A DNA stretch of 14,297 nucleotides from contig NZ_QHJG01000057.1 in the NCBI RefSeq assembly GCF_003184185.1, positions 1-14,297 of the forward strand. The letters run 5' to 3'. The DNA comes from Legionella qingyii (GTDB taxonomy: Bacteria; Pseudomonadota; Gammaproteobacteria; Legionellales; Legionellaceae). Within the stretch, counting starts at the first letter, position 1; the number at the start of each line of letters is the position of its first letter. The notes beneath the pieces were generated by a model. The model worked only from the letters and a program-made list of their open reading frames with translations, was not told where the DNA came from and searched no databases. Shown here piece after piece: positions 1-7,250 of the stretch. The translations under genes and the position numbers were made by a program.

Positions 1-63
1 AAATCTATTCCTAAATGAGCACGACACCCGACCAGAAATACGTTCCCGCCTTCGCGGAAACAG
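1..63. repeat. REP/REPIN-type element, cut by the window edge
   Basis: Bases 2-60 align without gaps to 7191-7249, the other intergenic repeat in this window. Both begin AATCTATTC, share AGAAAT about 32 nt later, and then carry GTTCCCG and TCGCGG blocks. The GC-rich part at 43-58 is a degenerate hairpin (TTCCCGCC, then TTCGCGGAA), inverted relative to the hairpin that the other copy has on its left. The left hairpin of this copy presumably lies just before base 1. It sits downstream of the minus-strand lipase gene. I infer a dispersed REP-type repeat with two inverted arms; no mobility gene adjoins this copy. Confidence 0.65.
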
Positions 64-67
64 TTTT

Positions 68-97
68 TCCTTAACTTAATAGCAGTGGGGTTAAGGA
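68..97. repeat. 8-bp inverted repeat downstream of the lipase gene
   Basis: TCCTTAAC (68-75) and GTTAAGGA (90-97) are perfect inverted complements around a 14-nt loop. They lie 17 nt beyond the stop codon of the minus-strand lipase gene. No T-run follows the stem on the minus strand, so it is not a canonical intrinsic terminator, though it could still stabilise the 3' end of the transcript. The left arm belongs to a CTTAACTTAAT motif that also flanks the repeat at 7147-7250, on the opposite strand. A second, 5-bp palindrome (AGCGC/GCGCT, 100-115) overlaps the lipase stop codon. Confidence 0.4.
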
Positions 98-113
98 TGA
101 GCGCTCTACCGCG

Positions 114-1202
114 CTACATCCATTGTCTGATTTGATTTTCCACTTCCAACGCTAAAGCATGATGAGCCATATCTGTGGGATGAACTGAATCTGCAAAAAG
201 GTAATTATTTGAAGTTTGTTGACATAATATAGCTATTGGAGAAGTACATACAGGATCGGTTACATTCTGAAATAAAAATGATACCCCGCTTATGACAGTC
301 GGCTCCCCTGCTTTTGCATTACTGATTATGTTATCCAAAGCGGTATAAGTATCAAAATATAAAATTTTGACTTTAGACCGTTTGGCAGCCAATTTTTGAT
401 TTAACAGCGAATTAAACATAAAACTAAGATTTTTTATTTTTCCTGGTAGCAATGGATCCCCGATTGCTACTGCCAGTTGGTTTATGAATGGAGTAGCACC
501 AATATTAGGCTGAGATAAGATCACGAATTGTTTAGCGCCTCGAGCACTAAGAACATCAATCTGTTGAACAATCTGAGTTGTGGTCACGTCAATCAATTGC
601 ATGAACGCGATTGGATTAAGCTGTTCAGAAATTCCATAAAGCATATCGTTCGCACCTGACCAAATAAAGTACACCGCATTAGAATCCAATTTTTTGGGTG
701 CGGTAGACAAGTAATTTTGGACCTGGCGCTGAAGAGATGGAGCCCAATAAAAGTCTATGCCTGGTTCAGCTACAGTCCTACTTCCTCCACAAGCAAAATT
801 AAACCCATTGGGTAGTGGTACTATCGGAGGCGCAGGCGGTTTAGAGGGGTCAATAAAAATAGGAGTTGAATTATTGGTCATCTTGTCATCTATGGTGGGA
901 AATAGAGTACCTGCAGGCAGAAGTGGCGTCCCCATGATGTCATGCGCTATATATTGAGCCCAAGTGTATCCATTAAAGGTTGTAAACGTAGGTGCTTTAT
1001 CAGGCATACCATTGATGAGTGTAAACACATTATTAAAACCACTATCTGTTAAGCTATCGCCAAAAAAGTAAACTTTGGTAATTTTATTAAGTGGAATAGC
1101 TTGAGCGACATGGGGCAGCATACAGCAGAAAGAAAACATACTCATCAACACAACTAATTGTGTTTTGGCATGTAATATCATTTTTCTTATTTTTGTTAAC
1201 AT
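114..1202 (-). CDS. Exported GDSL/SGNH-family lipase (phospholipase A/acyltransferase-like)
   Basis: A 362-aa secreted serine esterase. Residues 1-35 form a signal peptide (KIRK start, hydrophobic core, likely cleavage after AQA). The SGNH blocks are present in order: FFGDSLTDSG with nucleophile Ser50, the block II glycine in NFACGGS (about 139-140), GAND with Asn185-Asp186, and the catalytic pair Asp338/His341 in DSVH. Cysteines near the C-terminus (PVC and ILC) could form a disulfide, as suits an exported enzyme. The ATG is preceded by AAGGAG (1211-1216) with 8 nt spacing. It begins 22 nt after the FadL-type porin gene and is probably cotranscribed with it. Legionella PlaA, PlaC and PlaD belong to this family and act on phospholipids or cholesterol. 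I cannot say which subgroup this is, so the substrate is inferred. Confidence 0.85.
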   Translation of the reverse strand: MLTKIRKMILHAKTQLVVLMSMFSFCCMLPHVAQAIPLNKITKVYFFGDSLTDSGFNNVFTLINGMPDKAPTFTTFNGYTWAQYIAHDIMGTPLLPAGTLFPTIDDKMTNNSTPIFIDPSKPPAPPIVPLPNGFNFACGGSRTVAEPGIDFYWAPSLQRQVQNYLSTAPKKLDSNAVYFIWSGANDMLYGISEQLNPIAFMQLIDVTTTQIVQQIDVLSARGAKQFVILSQPNIGATPFINQLAVAIGDPLLPGKIKNLSFMFNSLLNQKLAAKRSKVKILYFDTYTALDNIISNAKAGEPTVISGVSFLFQNVTDPVCTSPIAILCQQTSNNYLFADSVHPTDMAHHALALEVENQIRQWM

Positions 1203-1224
1203 TAAATTATCTCCTTATAATGAC

Positions 1225-2613
1225 TTAGCAGCTGTATCGTAATCCCAGCGATACAATATTCTCTGTACCTTTATAGTCGGCACTTACTTGATTGACTTCT
1301 AATGGCGCTGCCAGACCAGGAATACCTTCATTGGCTTGGGCAATGTTCACTGATTGCTTACGAATAAAAATATGCGAGTAAGCACCATCAACTGAGAAAT
1401 GGTTGTTTATAAAATAGCTCAATCCAAAATTTAACCAATATTGATCGGACTCAGGAATAAGTGGAGTACGATTTTGTAAATCGATTGGGGTTTGGTTATA
1501 CGCAAATCCTCCACGTAAAGTCAGGGAAGAATTGTAACGGTAATCAGCGCCAAGAGAGCCGAAAAAGGTGTTATGCCATTTCATTGGTACAATATAAAAG
1601 GTCTCATAACCATCTGGAGTTGAAACAACAAGATCACCTAAATAATCCCAGAAATTAACCTGAGCTGTTGCCTTTAGCGTCCACTCATTAATATCCCGAG
1701 CAACACCAATAGTTAATACCCCAGGGGTCTTAAAATTATTACTCACAGCAGTTTCACTGTTGAATAAGAAGGTAGTTGCAGGCGAAGGCAATATATCACC
1801 AATAATCGTATATTGTTCCCCATGACCACTCAGATTTGTGGAGATTTCCGAGCGGTAACTCACCCCAAAACGAGTAAATTGGTCCCACTGAAATAAGGCG
1901 CCAAGGGTATAACCATAACCCCACCCATCACTCTTTAAATGCGTAGGTTCTGTGGCTGCAATGAATAGATCAATGGGAGGAACACCCGTATTAACCCCAT
2001 CAAAATGCGAAAAAATCGTTTTTAAATATTGCGCTTGAAAGCCAACACCTAACGACAATTTCTCATTAACTTGATATGCGAGGGTGGGATTAATATCAAC
2101 AGAATTAATCTCACTTTTGACTGTTGCATAACGTAATACAGAATCTTCAGAATATTTATTATATAAATAAAACGGTTCTACAACGGCTAACCCAAGGGTT
2201 AACTTATCGAGAGGTGTGCGCCAACCAATGTAACCTTGGGGAATAAAAACTGCGTTGCTGATGTTATGTTGGGAAGCACTCCCTTGAACAGGACCGGCAA
2301 TATTTGATGGTGGCATACCCGGAACATAAAATGTATGAAAAGCTTCTCCATTAATCATACTGATTTGGGGGATAAACTCACTTGCACCAACGTAAATCTG
2401 ATTTTGCTGTAAAGTAGATAATGTTGCTGGATTGTTATACAAAGCTGAAACATCATTATTAGCCGCTGCAGAACCAGCCATTGCAGAACCTTGCAAGCTT
2501 GGGCTAGTCTCATTTAGCTGCAAACCAGCAGCAAATGCTGATAATCCCCCAAAAAATTGAGAAATTAAAACAGCCGCTGCAAACTCCTTATTGAATAAAC
2601 GTGAATAACTCAC
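1225..2613 (-). CDS. FadL/Toluene_X-family outer-membrane transporter
   Basis: A 462-aa outer-membrane beta-barrel for long-chain fatty acids or other hydrophobic compounds. The signal peptide spans about residues 1-28 (cleavage AFA|AGLQ). The mature start AGLQLNE matches the FadL pattern, in which this segment forms the hatch plugging the barrel, and the conserved NPA triplet is at 61-63 (LYNNPATL). The rest is alternating amphipathic strands rich in Tyr, Asn and Gly. The start codon is GTG (2611-2613), supported by AAAGGAG at 2621-2627 with 7 nt spacing; no nearby ATG fits. Length is typical of the family. The last residues are RYSC, not the terminal Phe or Trp usual in outer-membrane proteins. 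It leads a two-gene minus-strand unit with the lipase, suggesting lipid hydrolysis coupled to uptake. Confidence 0.88.
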   Translation of the reverse strand: MSYSRLFNKEFAAAVLISQFFGGLSAFAAGLQLNETSPSLQGSAMAGSAAANNDVSALYNNPATLSTLQQNQIYVGASEFIPQISMINGEAFHTFYVPGMPPSNIAGPVQGSASQHNISNAVFIPQGYIGWRTPLDKLTLGLAVVEPFYLYNKYSEDSVLRYATVKSEINSVDINPTLAYQVNEKLSLGVGFQAQYLKTIFSHFDGVNTGVPPIDLFIAATEPTHLKSDGWGYGYTLGALFQWDQFTRFGVSYRSEISTNLSGHGEQYTIIGDILPSPATTFLFNSETAVSNNFKTPGVLTIGVARDINEWTLKATAQVNFWDYLGDLVVSTPDGYETFYIVPMKWHNTFFGSLGADYRYNSSLTLRGGFAYNQTPIDLQNRTPLIPESDQYWLNFGLSYFINNHFSVDGAYSHIFIRKQSVNIAQANEGIPGLAAPLEVNQVSADYKGTENIVSLGLRYSC

Positions 2614-2645
2614 CTTAGACTCCTTTCTTCATTTCACTACACTTC

Positions 2646-2673
2646 ATGTTAAAATCCAGCAATACCTTGTCAG
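2646..2673 (-). promoter_or_regulatory. Candidate promoter for the fadL-like/lipase unit
   Basis: Read on the minus strand there is CTGACA (2673-2668, five of six to the -35 consensus), a 16-nt spacer and TAACAT (2651-2646, four of six to the -10). Transcription would start near 2639, leaving about 26 nt before the GTG start. This is a pattern match only; AT-rich DNA gives such matches by chance. Confidence 0.35.
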
Positions 2674-2696
2674 ATTTGCAAAGAAAGTTCAAATCT
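2672..2696. promoter_or_regulatory. 7-bp inverted repeat, possible operator
   Basis: AGATTTG (2672-2678) and CAAATCT (2690-2696) are perfect inverted complements around 11 nt. The left arm touches the candidate -35 box of the fadL-like promoter, a typical place for a dimeric regulator to bind. It does not resemble the enterobacterial FadR site. The regulator is unknown and the role is inferred from position. Confidence 0.3.
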
Positions 2697-2711
2697 ATTT
2701 TTATTTTCTTA

Positions 2712-2734
2712 TCAAAATTAAACCTAATTTTTGA
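2712..2734. promoter_or_regulatory. AT-rich inverted repeat between the divergent lipid genes
   Basis: AAAATTA (2714-2720) and TAATTTT (2725-2731) form a perfect 7-bp inverted repeat with a 4-nt gap; with a one-base bulge it extends outward to TCA and TGA. It lies between the two divergent candidate promoters. It could be an operator or simply AT-rich sequence. Confidence 0.22.
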
Positions 2735-2782
2735 GCTTATACCTAGGGATATTCTCGGGAAAAAAAGCCATAAGGTTTGGGA

Positions 2783-2811
2783 TTGCTCCTTATATTTAAG
2801 CCGGTTAAGAT
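2783..2811 (+). promoter_or_regulatory. Candidate promoter for the acyl-CoA dehydrogenase gene
   Basis: TTGCTC (2783-2788) and TAAGAT (2806-2811) are separated by exactly 17 nt. The -35 matches three of six consensus bases and the -10 four of six. Transcription would start near 2818, about 27 nt before the ATG. The downstream AAGGGA at 2831-2836 is a good ribosome binding site. Confidence 0.35.
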
Positions 2812-2844
2812 AGATAGAACTTAAAAATCTAAGGGAATGGATCC

Positions 2845-4539
2845 ATGAGTGATTTTTTTCAAACTCCGCCCCATTTGGGCAATCAATATGATGAAGATCG
2901 CGTTTTAAAAACTTATCTGGAATGGAAACTTCCCTCTTCCATGTTGATGGAAATTAAACCTGAATTGTATCGTCTTGGCCAGCGAGTCATTGAAGACATC
3001 TATAAATTAGGAGAGGAAGCTGAGTCCTTCCCACCCAAGCATATACCCTATGATCCCTGGGGTAAACGCATTGACCATATTGAAGTTTCCCAAGCATGGA
3101 AAGAGCTTGACAAAATCTCTGCGGAAGAACAATTAATTGCCATAGGATATGAACGACGACATGGCGCATTATCCCGCATCCATCAGTTTGCCAAATTGTA
3201 TTTATTTCATCCCTCATCAGCAATCTATACTTGCCCTCTCGCAATGACTGATGGGGCTGCTCGAGCTTTAGAACTGTACGCAGATGATTCCTTGAAAAAT
3301 CACGCCCTTCCCCATTTAACCTCTTCTGACCCAGATCATTTTTGGACCTCTGGGCAATGGATGACCGAACGCACAGGAGGTTCTGATGTGAGTGGCACAT
3401 CAACCATTGCAAGACAGGATGGTTCTCATTATCGTCTCAATGGCGTTAAATGGTTTACTTCTGCCACAACATCACAAATTGCTATGACTCTTGCCCGTAT
3501 TGAAGGAGCCCCCGAAGGTAGTAAAGGGTTGAGTCTGTTTTATCTTGAACTTCGAGATCAGATGGGCAAACTTAATGGCATACACATTAATCGATTAAAA
3601 GACAAATTAGGCACTCGCGCCCTTCCGACCGCTGAATTAACTCTGGAGGATGCTCCTGCGTTATTAGTTGGAAAAGCTGGAGATGGAGTAAAAAAAATAT
3701 CATCCCTGTTTAATATTACACGCATTTACAATGCCTGTTGCGCGGTGGGTTACATGCGGCGAGCCCTTGCACTTGCTCGTGATTATGCTTCAAAACGTGT
3801 TGCTTTTGGCCGCACTCTGTCTAAGCATGTACTCCATCTGGAAACATTAGCAAACATGCAAGTCGAATTTACCGCCGCATTCCATCTGGTTTTTCATGCC
3901 ATCGAGCTTTTAGGAAAAGATGAATTAAATGAAGCAACAGAAATGGAGCGTGCTGTACTGAGACTTTTAACTCCTCTGATAAAACTTTATACGGCAAAAC
4001 AAGCAATCACCCTAATCAGCGAAGCCCTGGAAGCTTTTGGTGGGGCTGGTTATATTGAAGATACAGGACTTCCCCAATTATTAAGAAATGCACAAGTACT
4101 ATCCATATGGGAAGGAACAACTAATATTCTCAGTCTTGATGCATTGCGCGCTATTCATAAAGAGAATGCAGCCGTGTTTTTTCTTGAGGACATGCAAAAG
4201 CGATTAAGTCATATTAACAATAAAGAACTCACTCACTCTCAAATAAAAGCACAACACGCCGTTCACAAACTGCAGAACTATATTCAATCCATGTCCCAGA
4301 TGAGTGATGAAGAACAACAAACTGGAGCACGACAACTTGCATTTGCATTGGCACAAACCTACGCAGCGAGCTTATTATTAGAACATGCCCAATGGGCCCT
4401 GAATAACAATAAGGATGCCCTACCCGTAATGACTGCAACTCGTTGGTGCGAAAAAAGTCTACCTGAATTGGTACATTTTTCGGAAAATTATAGAAAGGAA
4501 TCACAAATACTGGCGATGGACTATAACGGCTTTCACTAG
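2845..4539 (+). CDS. AidB-type acyl-CoA dehydrogenase family flavoprotein
   Basis: A 564-aa cytoplasmic FAD-dependent acyl-CoA dehydrogenase homologue of the long AidB branch. An AidB-like N-terminal region (YDPWGKRID at about 69) is followed by the flavin-binding signature MTERTGGSDVS (173-183), LKDKLGTR, RVAFGRTL (318-325), EAFGGAGYIED and SIWEGTTNI. Glu423 of SIWEG sits where AidB-type enzymes carry the acidic active-site residue. These motifs line up in order with E. coli AidB, including the spacing from RLKDKLG to the WEG block. A helical C-terminal extension of about 110 residues completes the protein. The ATG has AAGGGA 8 nt upstream. The gene is divergent from the fadL-like/lipase pair and ends at a strong terminator. 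It could act in fatty-acid oxidation or, like AidB, in a poorly defined protective role; the sequence does not settle which. Confidence 0.85.
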   Translation: MSDFFQTPPHLGNQYDEDRVLKTYLEWKLPSSMLMEIKPELYRLGQRVIEDIYKLGEEAESFPPKHIPYDPWGKRIDHIEVSQAWKELDKISAEEQLIAIGYERRHGALSRIHQFAKLYLFHPSSAIYTCPLAMTDGAARALELYADDSLKNHALPHLTSSDPDHFWTSGQWMTERTGGSDVSGTSTIARQDGSHYRLNGVKWFTSATTSQIAMTLARIEGAPEGSKGLSLFYLELRDQMGKLNGIHINRLKDKLGTRALPTAELTLEDAPALLVGKAGDGVKKISSLFNITRIYNACCAVGYMRRALALARDYASKRVAFGRTLSKHVLHLETLANMQVEFTAAFHLVFHAIELLGKDELNEATEMERAVLRLLTPLIKLYTAKQAITLISEALEAFGGAGYIEDTGLPQLLRNAQVLSIWEGTTNILSLDALRAIHKENAAVFFLEDMQKRLSHINNKELTHSQIKAQHAVHKLQNYIQSMSQMSDEEQQTGARQLAFALAQTYAASLLLEHAQWALNNNKDALPVMTATRWCEKSLPELVHFSENYRKESQILAMDYNGFH

Positions 4540-4667
4540 ATAACAAATACACGCTATTAGGATAAAAGATATTCCTGCTAATATAAAAAAAGCAGACGAA
4601 TTATGGTCAAAAATAAAAGATAAAAACCCTTCTATTTAAGCTTATTTTTCGACAACTCATTGGATTC

Positions 4668-4693
4668 AAAGCACGTTAAAACCGTGCTTTTTT
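4668..4693 (+). terminator. Intrinsic terminator after the acyl-CoA dehydrogenase gene
   Basis: AAAGCACG (4668-4675) pairs perfectly with CGTGCTTT (4683-4690) across a 7-nt loop, and the 3' arm runs into six T residues (4688-4693). It lies about 130 nt past the stop codon. The 128 nt between stop and stem show no convincing gene. The terminator separates the dehydrogenase unit from the chitinase unit. Confidence 0.85.
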
Positions 4694-4707
4694 GTTACAA
4701 AGAACAC

Positions 4708-4736
4708 TTGCATTTACCCCTAAAGGTCTTTATTGT
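4708..4736 (+). promoter_or_regulatory. Candidate promoter for the chitinase gene
   Basis: TTGCAT (4708-4713) and TATTGT (4731-4736) are spaced by 17 nt, just after the preceding terminator. Transcription would start near 4743, about 38 nt before the chitinase ATG. The -10 has four of six consensus bases and the -35 three of six, so support is modest. Confidence 0.35.
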
Positions 4737-4780
4737 TGATCTCCCACTAATAACTAATTTTATGAAAATTAAGGGAATTT

Positions 4781-5311
4781 ATGAGAAAAATAGGGATCTT
4801 AGTTGGTTTTTTGTGTTTCTTAAATGATGGATTTGCCAAAACGCCAATTGTTGCTCCTCAACCCACTTCTTGTATTACAGGAAGCTTGAGCTCAACGGGT
4901 ACAAAAAGCTGGCAAACAATTTCACTGAAATTAACTAACAATTGCAATCAAACTGTAGATTTTCAAAACTCTACAATAACGTTTTCTAATAGCAGCAATT
5001 TGAATACCTCATTTTGGGGAAATTTTTCGCCTTTATCCTATCCAGTCAATACATTACAAATTACGTCACAGCCCCAAAGTAACGGCACCTATTTATCTTC
5101 GCTCTCGTTACAATTCCCCACATACCCAGGTGCCAATAGCAAGCTGCCTAAAGGAAGTTTTTTTACAATTATTTATGGGGCGCCTACTGCAGATTACATA
5201 GCCAATAGTGTTCTTGTTTACTTAAATTCCCCAGTATCTACAGGTAATATTAATTTAATTAATGCAACAACAAAACCTGCGAACGTATCGCCAAAACTAT
5301 GCTTTAGTTAA
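4781..5311 (+). CDS. N-terminal fragment of the chitinase: signal peptide and putative binding domain
   Basis: A 176-aa piece. MRKIG followed by a hydrophobic stretch and GFA|K gives a signal peptide of about 19 residues, consistent with Sec export ahead of type II secretion. Residues 30-155 are rich in Ser, Thr, Asn and aromatics (SFWGNFSPL, FFTIIYGAP) with a cysteine pair (TSC and NNC). They look like a beta-sandwich of the carbohydrate-binding type found at the N-terminus of ChiA-like chitinases; chitin binding is inferred. The last residues (KLCFS) are read in the wrong frame after the A-run. The ATG follows AAGGGA (4771-4776) at the short spacing of 4 nt. If translated alone, this would be a secreted binding module without an enzyme. 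Confidence 0.7.
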   Translation: MRKIGILVGFLCFLNDGFAKTPIVAPQPTSCITGSLSSTGTKSWQTISLKLTNNCNQTVDFQNSTITFSNSSNLNTSFWGNFSPLSYPVNTLQITSQPQSNGTYLSSLSLQFPTYPGANSKLPKGSFFTIIYGAPTADYIANSVLVYLNSPVSTGNINLINATTKPANVSPKLCFS

Positions 5312-7121
5312 TTTAACTTTAAATGGACAAACTATAAGTACAGTCCAGGTTCCCTGGTCTGGTCAACAACTCATATCAGGTCTCTCTGCCGGAACTTATA
5401 CCGTTTCACCAACCGCTGTTATGGATAGCAATGGAGTCGTGTATCAAGGCGTAGCAAATCCAACAAACTTAACCGTTTCAGCTGATACCACAGTTTCCTC
5501 TACTCTTACCTATACAGCATTGCCAACAACAGGAAACATCAATATCAAATTACCTGCATTGCCATCTCATTTATCAGGTTATACAGGCATACCTACTGTA
5601 ACTTTAACTCGGATGGATAATCAAAGCGCCATCAATGCACAAGTACTTTGGAGCACAACGAATGTAATTAGTCAGTTGGCTAATGGAGTCAGTTATACTT
5701 TTTCTACTCCTGCGATCGCATACAATGGGTATAGTTGTACCCCAGTATTCACACCAACATCGGCTACTGCAGCAGTTTCTGCCCCAACAATACAACTTAC
5801 CTATAACTGCATTCAAGTAGCTCAAGACAGTGTTCCAATTACAATAACAGGAGCCCCCTCCTCTCTTTCCTCCATTAATGTAACCTTTACTCCTAGTGGT
5901 AATGGTTCAGCTGTAAATGAAACAATTTTATTAAGTAATGGCACAGGAACGAGTAATGTAAACTTAACTGATGGGGTCGTTTACACAGTAAGTGCAACAG
6001 CAGTTAATGGTTATACAATTAGTTATTCTCCCCAGCCTTTAACCGCATCGTCTTCTGCTACAGAAACGATTACTTATACTCAAAGCACAACCACTGGCGG
6101 CAGAATTATAGGCTACTTACCAGGCTGGGTAACACCACCATCCGCTACTGCATTAGCTAATGCTGGTTATACCCATATTCTTGTTGCTTTTGGGGTATTT
6201 AGCACTACATCCCCAGGACAAATTACTTCGGCGTTCGATACTGTATCAACAAGTTACATTCAATCATTGCATAATGCAGGCATTAAGGTATTGCTCTCTT
6301 TAGGTGGTGCATCCTCAGGCATCCCCAATACCACAGTAAATTTTCATCAGGTATTGGCTGCTGCCTCTTCACCTGCAGCCTTCCAACAAACCTTCATTAC
6401 TTCATTAGAAAATCTTGTCACTCAATATCATTTTGATGGATTTGATTTCGATATTGAAAGTGGGTTAAACGCAGGCGGAACGTTTACCAATCCTACAGGT
6501 GATATTGCCGTTTTAGCGAATATTATCAATACAATGCATACCAATCATCCTGATTTGCTTCTTACCTTAGCGCCGCAAACTGCTAATGTTGCTGCCACCT
6601 CAGGGTTTGATGCAACATGGGGGAACTATGCATCATTGGTGATGCAAACCCATCAATCTTTAGAATGGGTTGGTATTCAAATTTATAATGCAGGGTGTAC
6701 CTTCGGCATTGACTTAATTTGTTATGATCCAAACAATACAAGTACTCCCAATGCTTCGGTAGCCATGGCAACTGATTTATTAGAAAATTGGCCTGCAGTC
6801 ACCAGTTCAGGACAACAAACTGGATTCCAACCTTACATCAGTAATTTAACCCCATCTCAAGTAGTTCTTGGTTATCCTGCACCCAATGCATCAGGACAAA
6901 GTGATGGCTCACCGGCAGCAGTCATTAGTACAATCAAACGAGCCATACAATGTTTACGCACAGGGGTCGCCAGTTCATCAAGCTGTGATACCTATGTTCC
7001 ACCACGAGCTTATCCAGGATTTGGTGGTGTTTTTGACTGGGAAGTAATTCATGATCAAAATAACAATTATCACTTTGCAACCAGTCTGGTAAACTGCGTC
7101 ATTAATAATAATTGTAATTAA
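5262..7121 (+). CDS. C-terminal fragment of the chitinase: three beta-sandwich modules and GH18 catalytic domain
   Basis: A 619-aa frame. The ATG at 5262 has no ribosome binding site and no signal peptide, and genuine sequence resumes only around residue 13 (NYALVNLTLNG), so it is unlikely to be an independent start. Three modules of about 90 residues (roughly 13-92, 93-185, 186-276) each end in a strand such as TLTYTA, IQLTYN or TITYTQ and are joined by TTGNI/TTGGR-type linkers. The GH18 barrel starts at GGRIIGYLPGW (279). It has SLGG (346-349), the catalytic DGFDFDIE (392-399) with proton donor Glu399, the QIYN motif (473-476) and the late VFDWE motif with Trp593. This is a complete endochitinase-type active site. 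Several cysteines near the C-terminus suit an exported protein. Confidence 0.8.
   Translation: MQQQNLRTYRQNYALVNLTLNGQTISTVQVPWSGQQLISGLSAGTYTVSPTAVMDSNGVVYQGVANPTNLTVSADTTVSSTLTYTALPTTGNINIKLPALPSHLSGYTGIPTVTLTRMDNQSAINAQVLWSTTNVISQLANGVSYTFSTPAIAYNGYSCTPVFTPTSATAAVSAPTIQLTYNCIQVAQDSVPITITGAPSSLSSINVTFTPSGNGSAVNETILLSNGTGTSNVNLTDGVVYTVSATAVNGYTISYSPQPLTASSSATETITYTQSTTTGGRIIGYLPGWVTPPSATALANAGYTHILVAFGVFSTTSPGQITSAFDTVSTSYIQSLHNAGIKVLLSLGGASSGIPNTTVNFHQVLAAASSPAAFQQTFITSLENLVTQYHFDGFDFDIESGLNAGGTFTNPTGDIAVLANIINTMHTNHPDLLLTLAPQTANVAATSGFDATWGNYASLVMQTHQSLEWVGIQIYNAGCTFGIDLICYDPNNTSTPNASVAMATDLLENWPAVTSSGQQTGFQPYISNLTPSQVVLGYPAPNASGQSDGSPAAVISTIKRAIQCLRTGVASSSSCDTYVPPRAYPGFGGVFDWEVIHDQNNNYHFATSLVNCVINNNCN
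5293..5296 (+). other. Frameshift site in an A-run of the chitinase gene
   Basis: Before this AAAA the frame starting at 4781 gives plausible sequence (ANVSP); after it the frame ending at 7121 does (NYALVNL). One surplus A is the simplest explanation. A four-base run is short for polymerase slippage and is not a strong phase-variation tract. Confidence 0.65.
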
Positions 7122-7146
7122 TTCTAGCCTGGTGCAGCACAGCGGC

Positions 7147-7250
7147 ATCGCCATTAAGTTAAGAATTTTTGTCATTCCCGCGAAAGCGGGAATCTATTCT
7201 TAAAGTAATACTGTTCCTCGTTAGAAATGAGTTCCCGTCCTCGCGGGCGC
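7147..7250. repeat. REPIN-like element: two inverted REP hairpins
   Basis: A perfect 8-bp hairpin, ATTCCCGC (7174-7181), GAAA loop, GCGGGAAT (7186-7193), is followed by AATCTATTC and, 40 nt on, by a degenerate inverted copy (GTTCCCG at 7231-7237, CGCGGG at 7242-7247). ATTCCC-N8-GGGAAT is the same layout as the neisserial dRS3 repeat. Bases 7191-7249 align gap-free with 2-60, and the outer flank (CATTAAGTTAAG, 7152-7163) recurs inverted at 69-80. The element fills the gap between the chitinase and nickel-permease genes. It may stabilise or attenuate transcripts; no T-run follows the hairpin, and I found no convincing promoter for the operon downstream of it. Confidence 0.7.

Larger units (their letters stand above)
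4781..7121 (+). pseudogene. Frameshifted secreted multidomain GH18 chitinase (ChiA-like)
   Basis: Two overlapping frames make up one chitinase gene. The first supplies a signal peptide and an N-terminal domain, then stops at 5311. The second, shifted by one base, supplies three beta-sandwich-like modules and the GH18 catalytic domain. Deleting one A from the AAAA run at 5293-5296 changes PKLCFS-stop into PNYALVNLTLNG and restores a single frame of 779 codons, in which the catalytic Glu would be residue 559. The length is close to that of the type II-secreted Legionella chitinase ChiA, which likewise has N-terminal modules before a C-terminal GH18 domain. The GH18 motifs look intact, so the lesion is recent or a sequencing or assembly error. 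Programmed +1 frameshifting is possible but I see no supporting signal. Confidence 0.75.

Noticed and set aside
68..97. Intrinsic terminator for the lipase gene
   Set aside because: The 8-bp stem is real, but on the minus strand it is followed by AAAA rather than a T-run, and the stem is AT-rich.
4541..4636. Possible short coding remnant (31 codons, ...DIPANIKKADELWSKIKDK...)
   Set aside because: It has some protein-like character, but no ATG, GTG or TTG start, no ribosome binding site, and follows the dehydrogenase stop in a different frame. Too short to support.
5262..5300. Independent translation start for the GH18 part of the chitinase
   Set aside because: There is no ribosome binding site and no signal peptide, and the first dozen residues (QQQNLRTYRQ) look like out-of-frame sequence of the upstream domain.
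5285..5311. Programmed ribosomal frameshift or transcriptional slippage in the chitinase gene
   Set aside because: A +1 shift is needed, the A-run has only four bases, and no stimulatory element is evident. A one-base insertion or base-call error is simpler.
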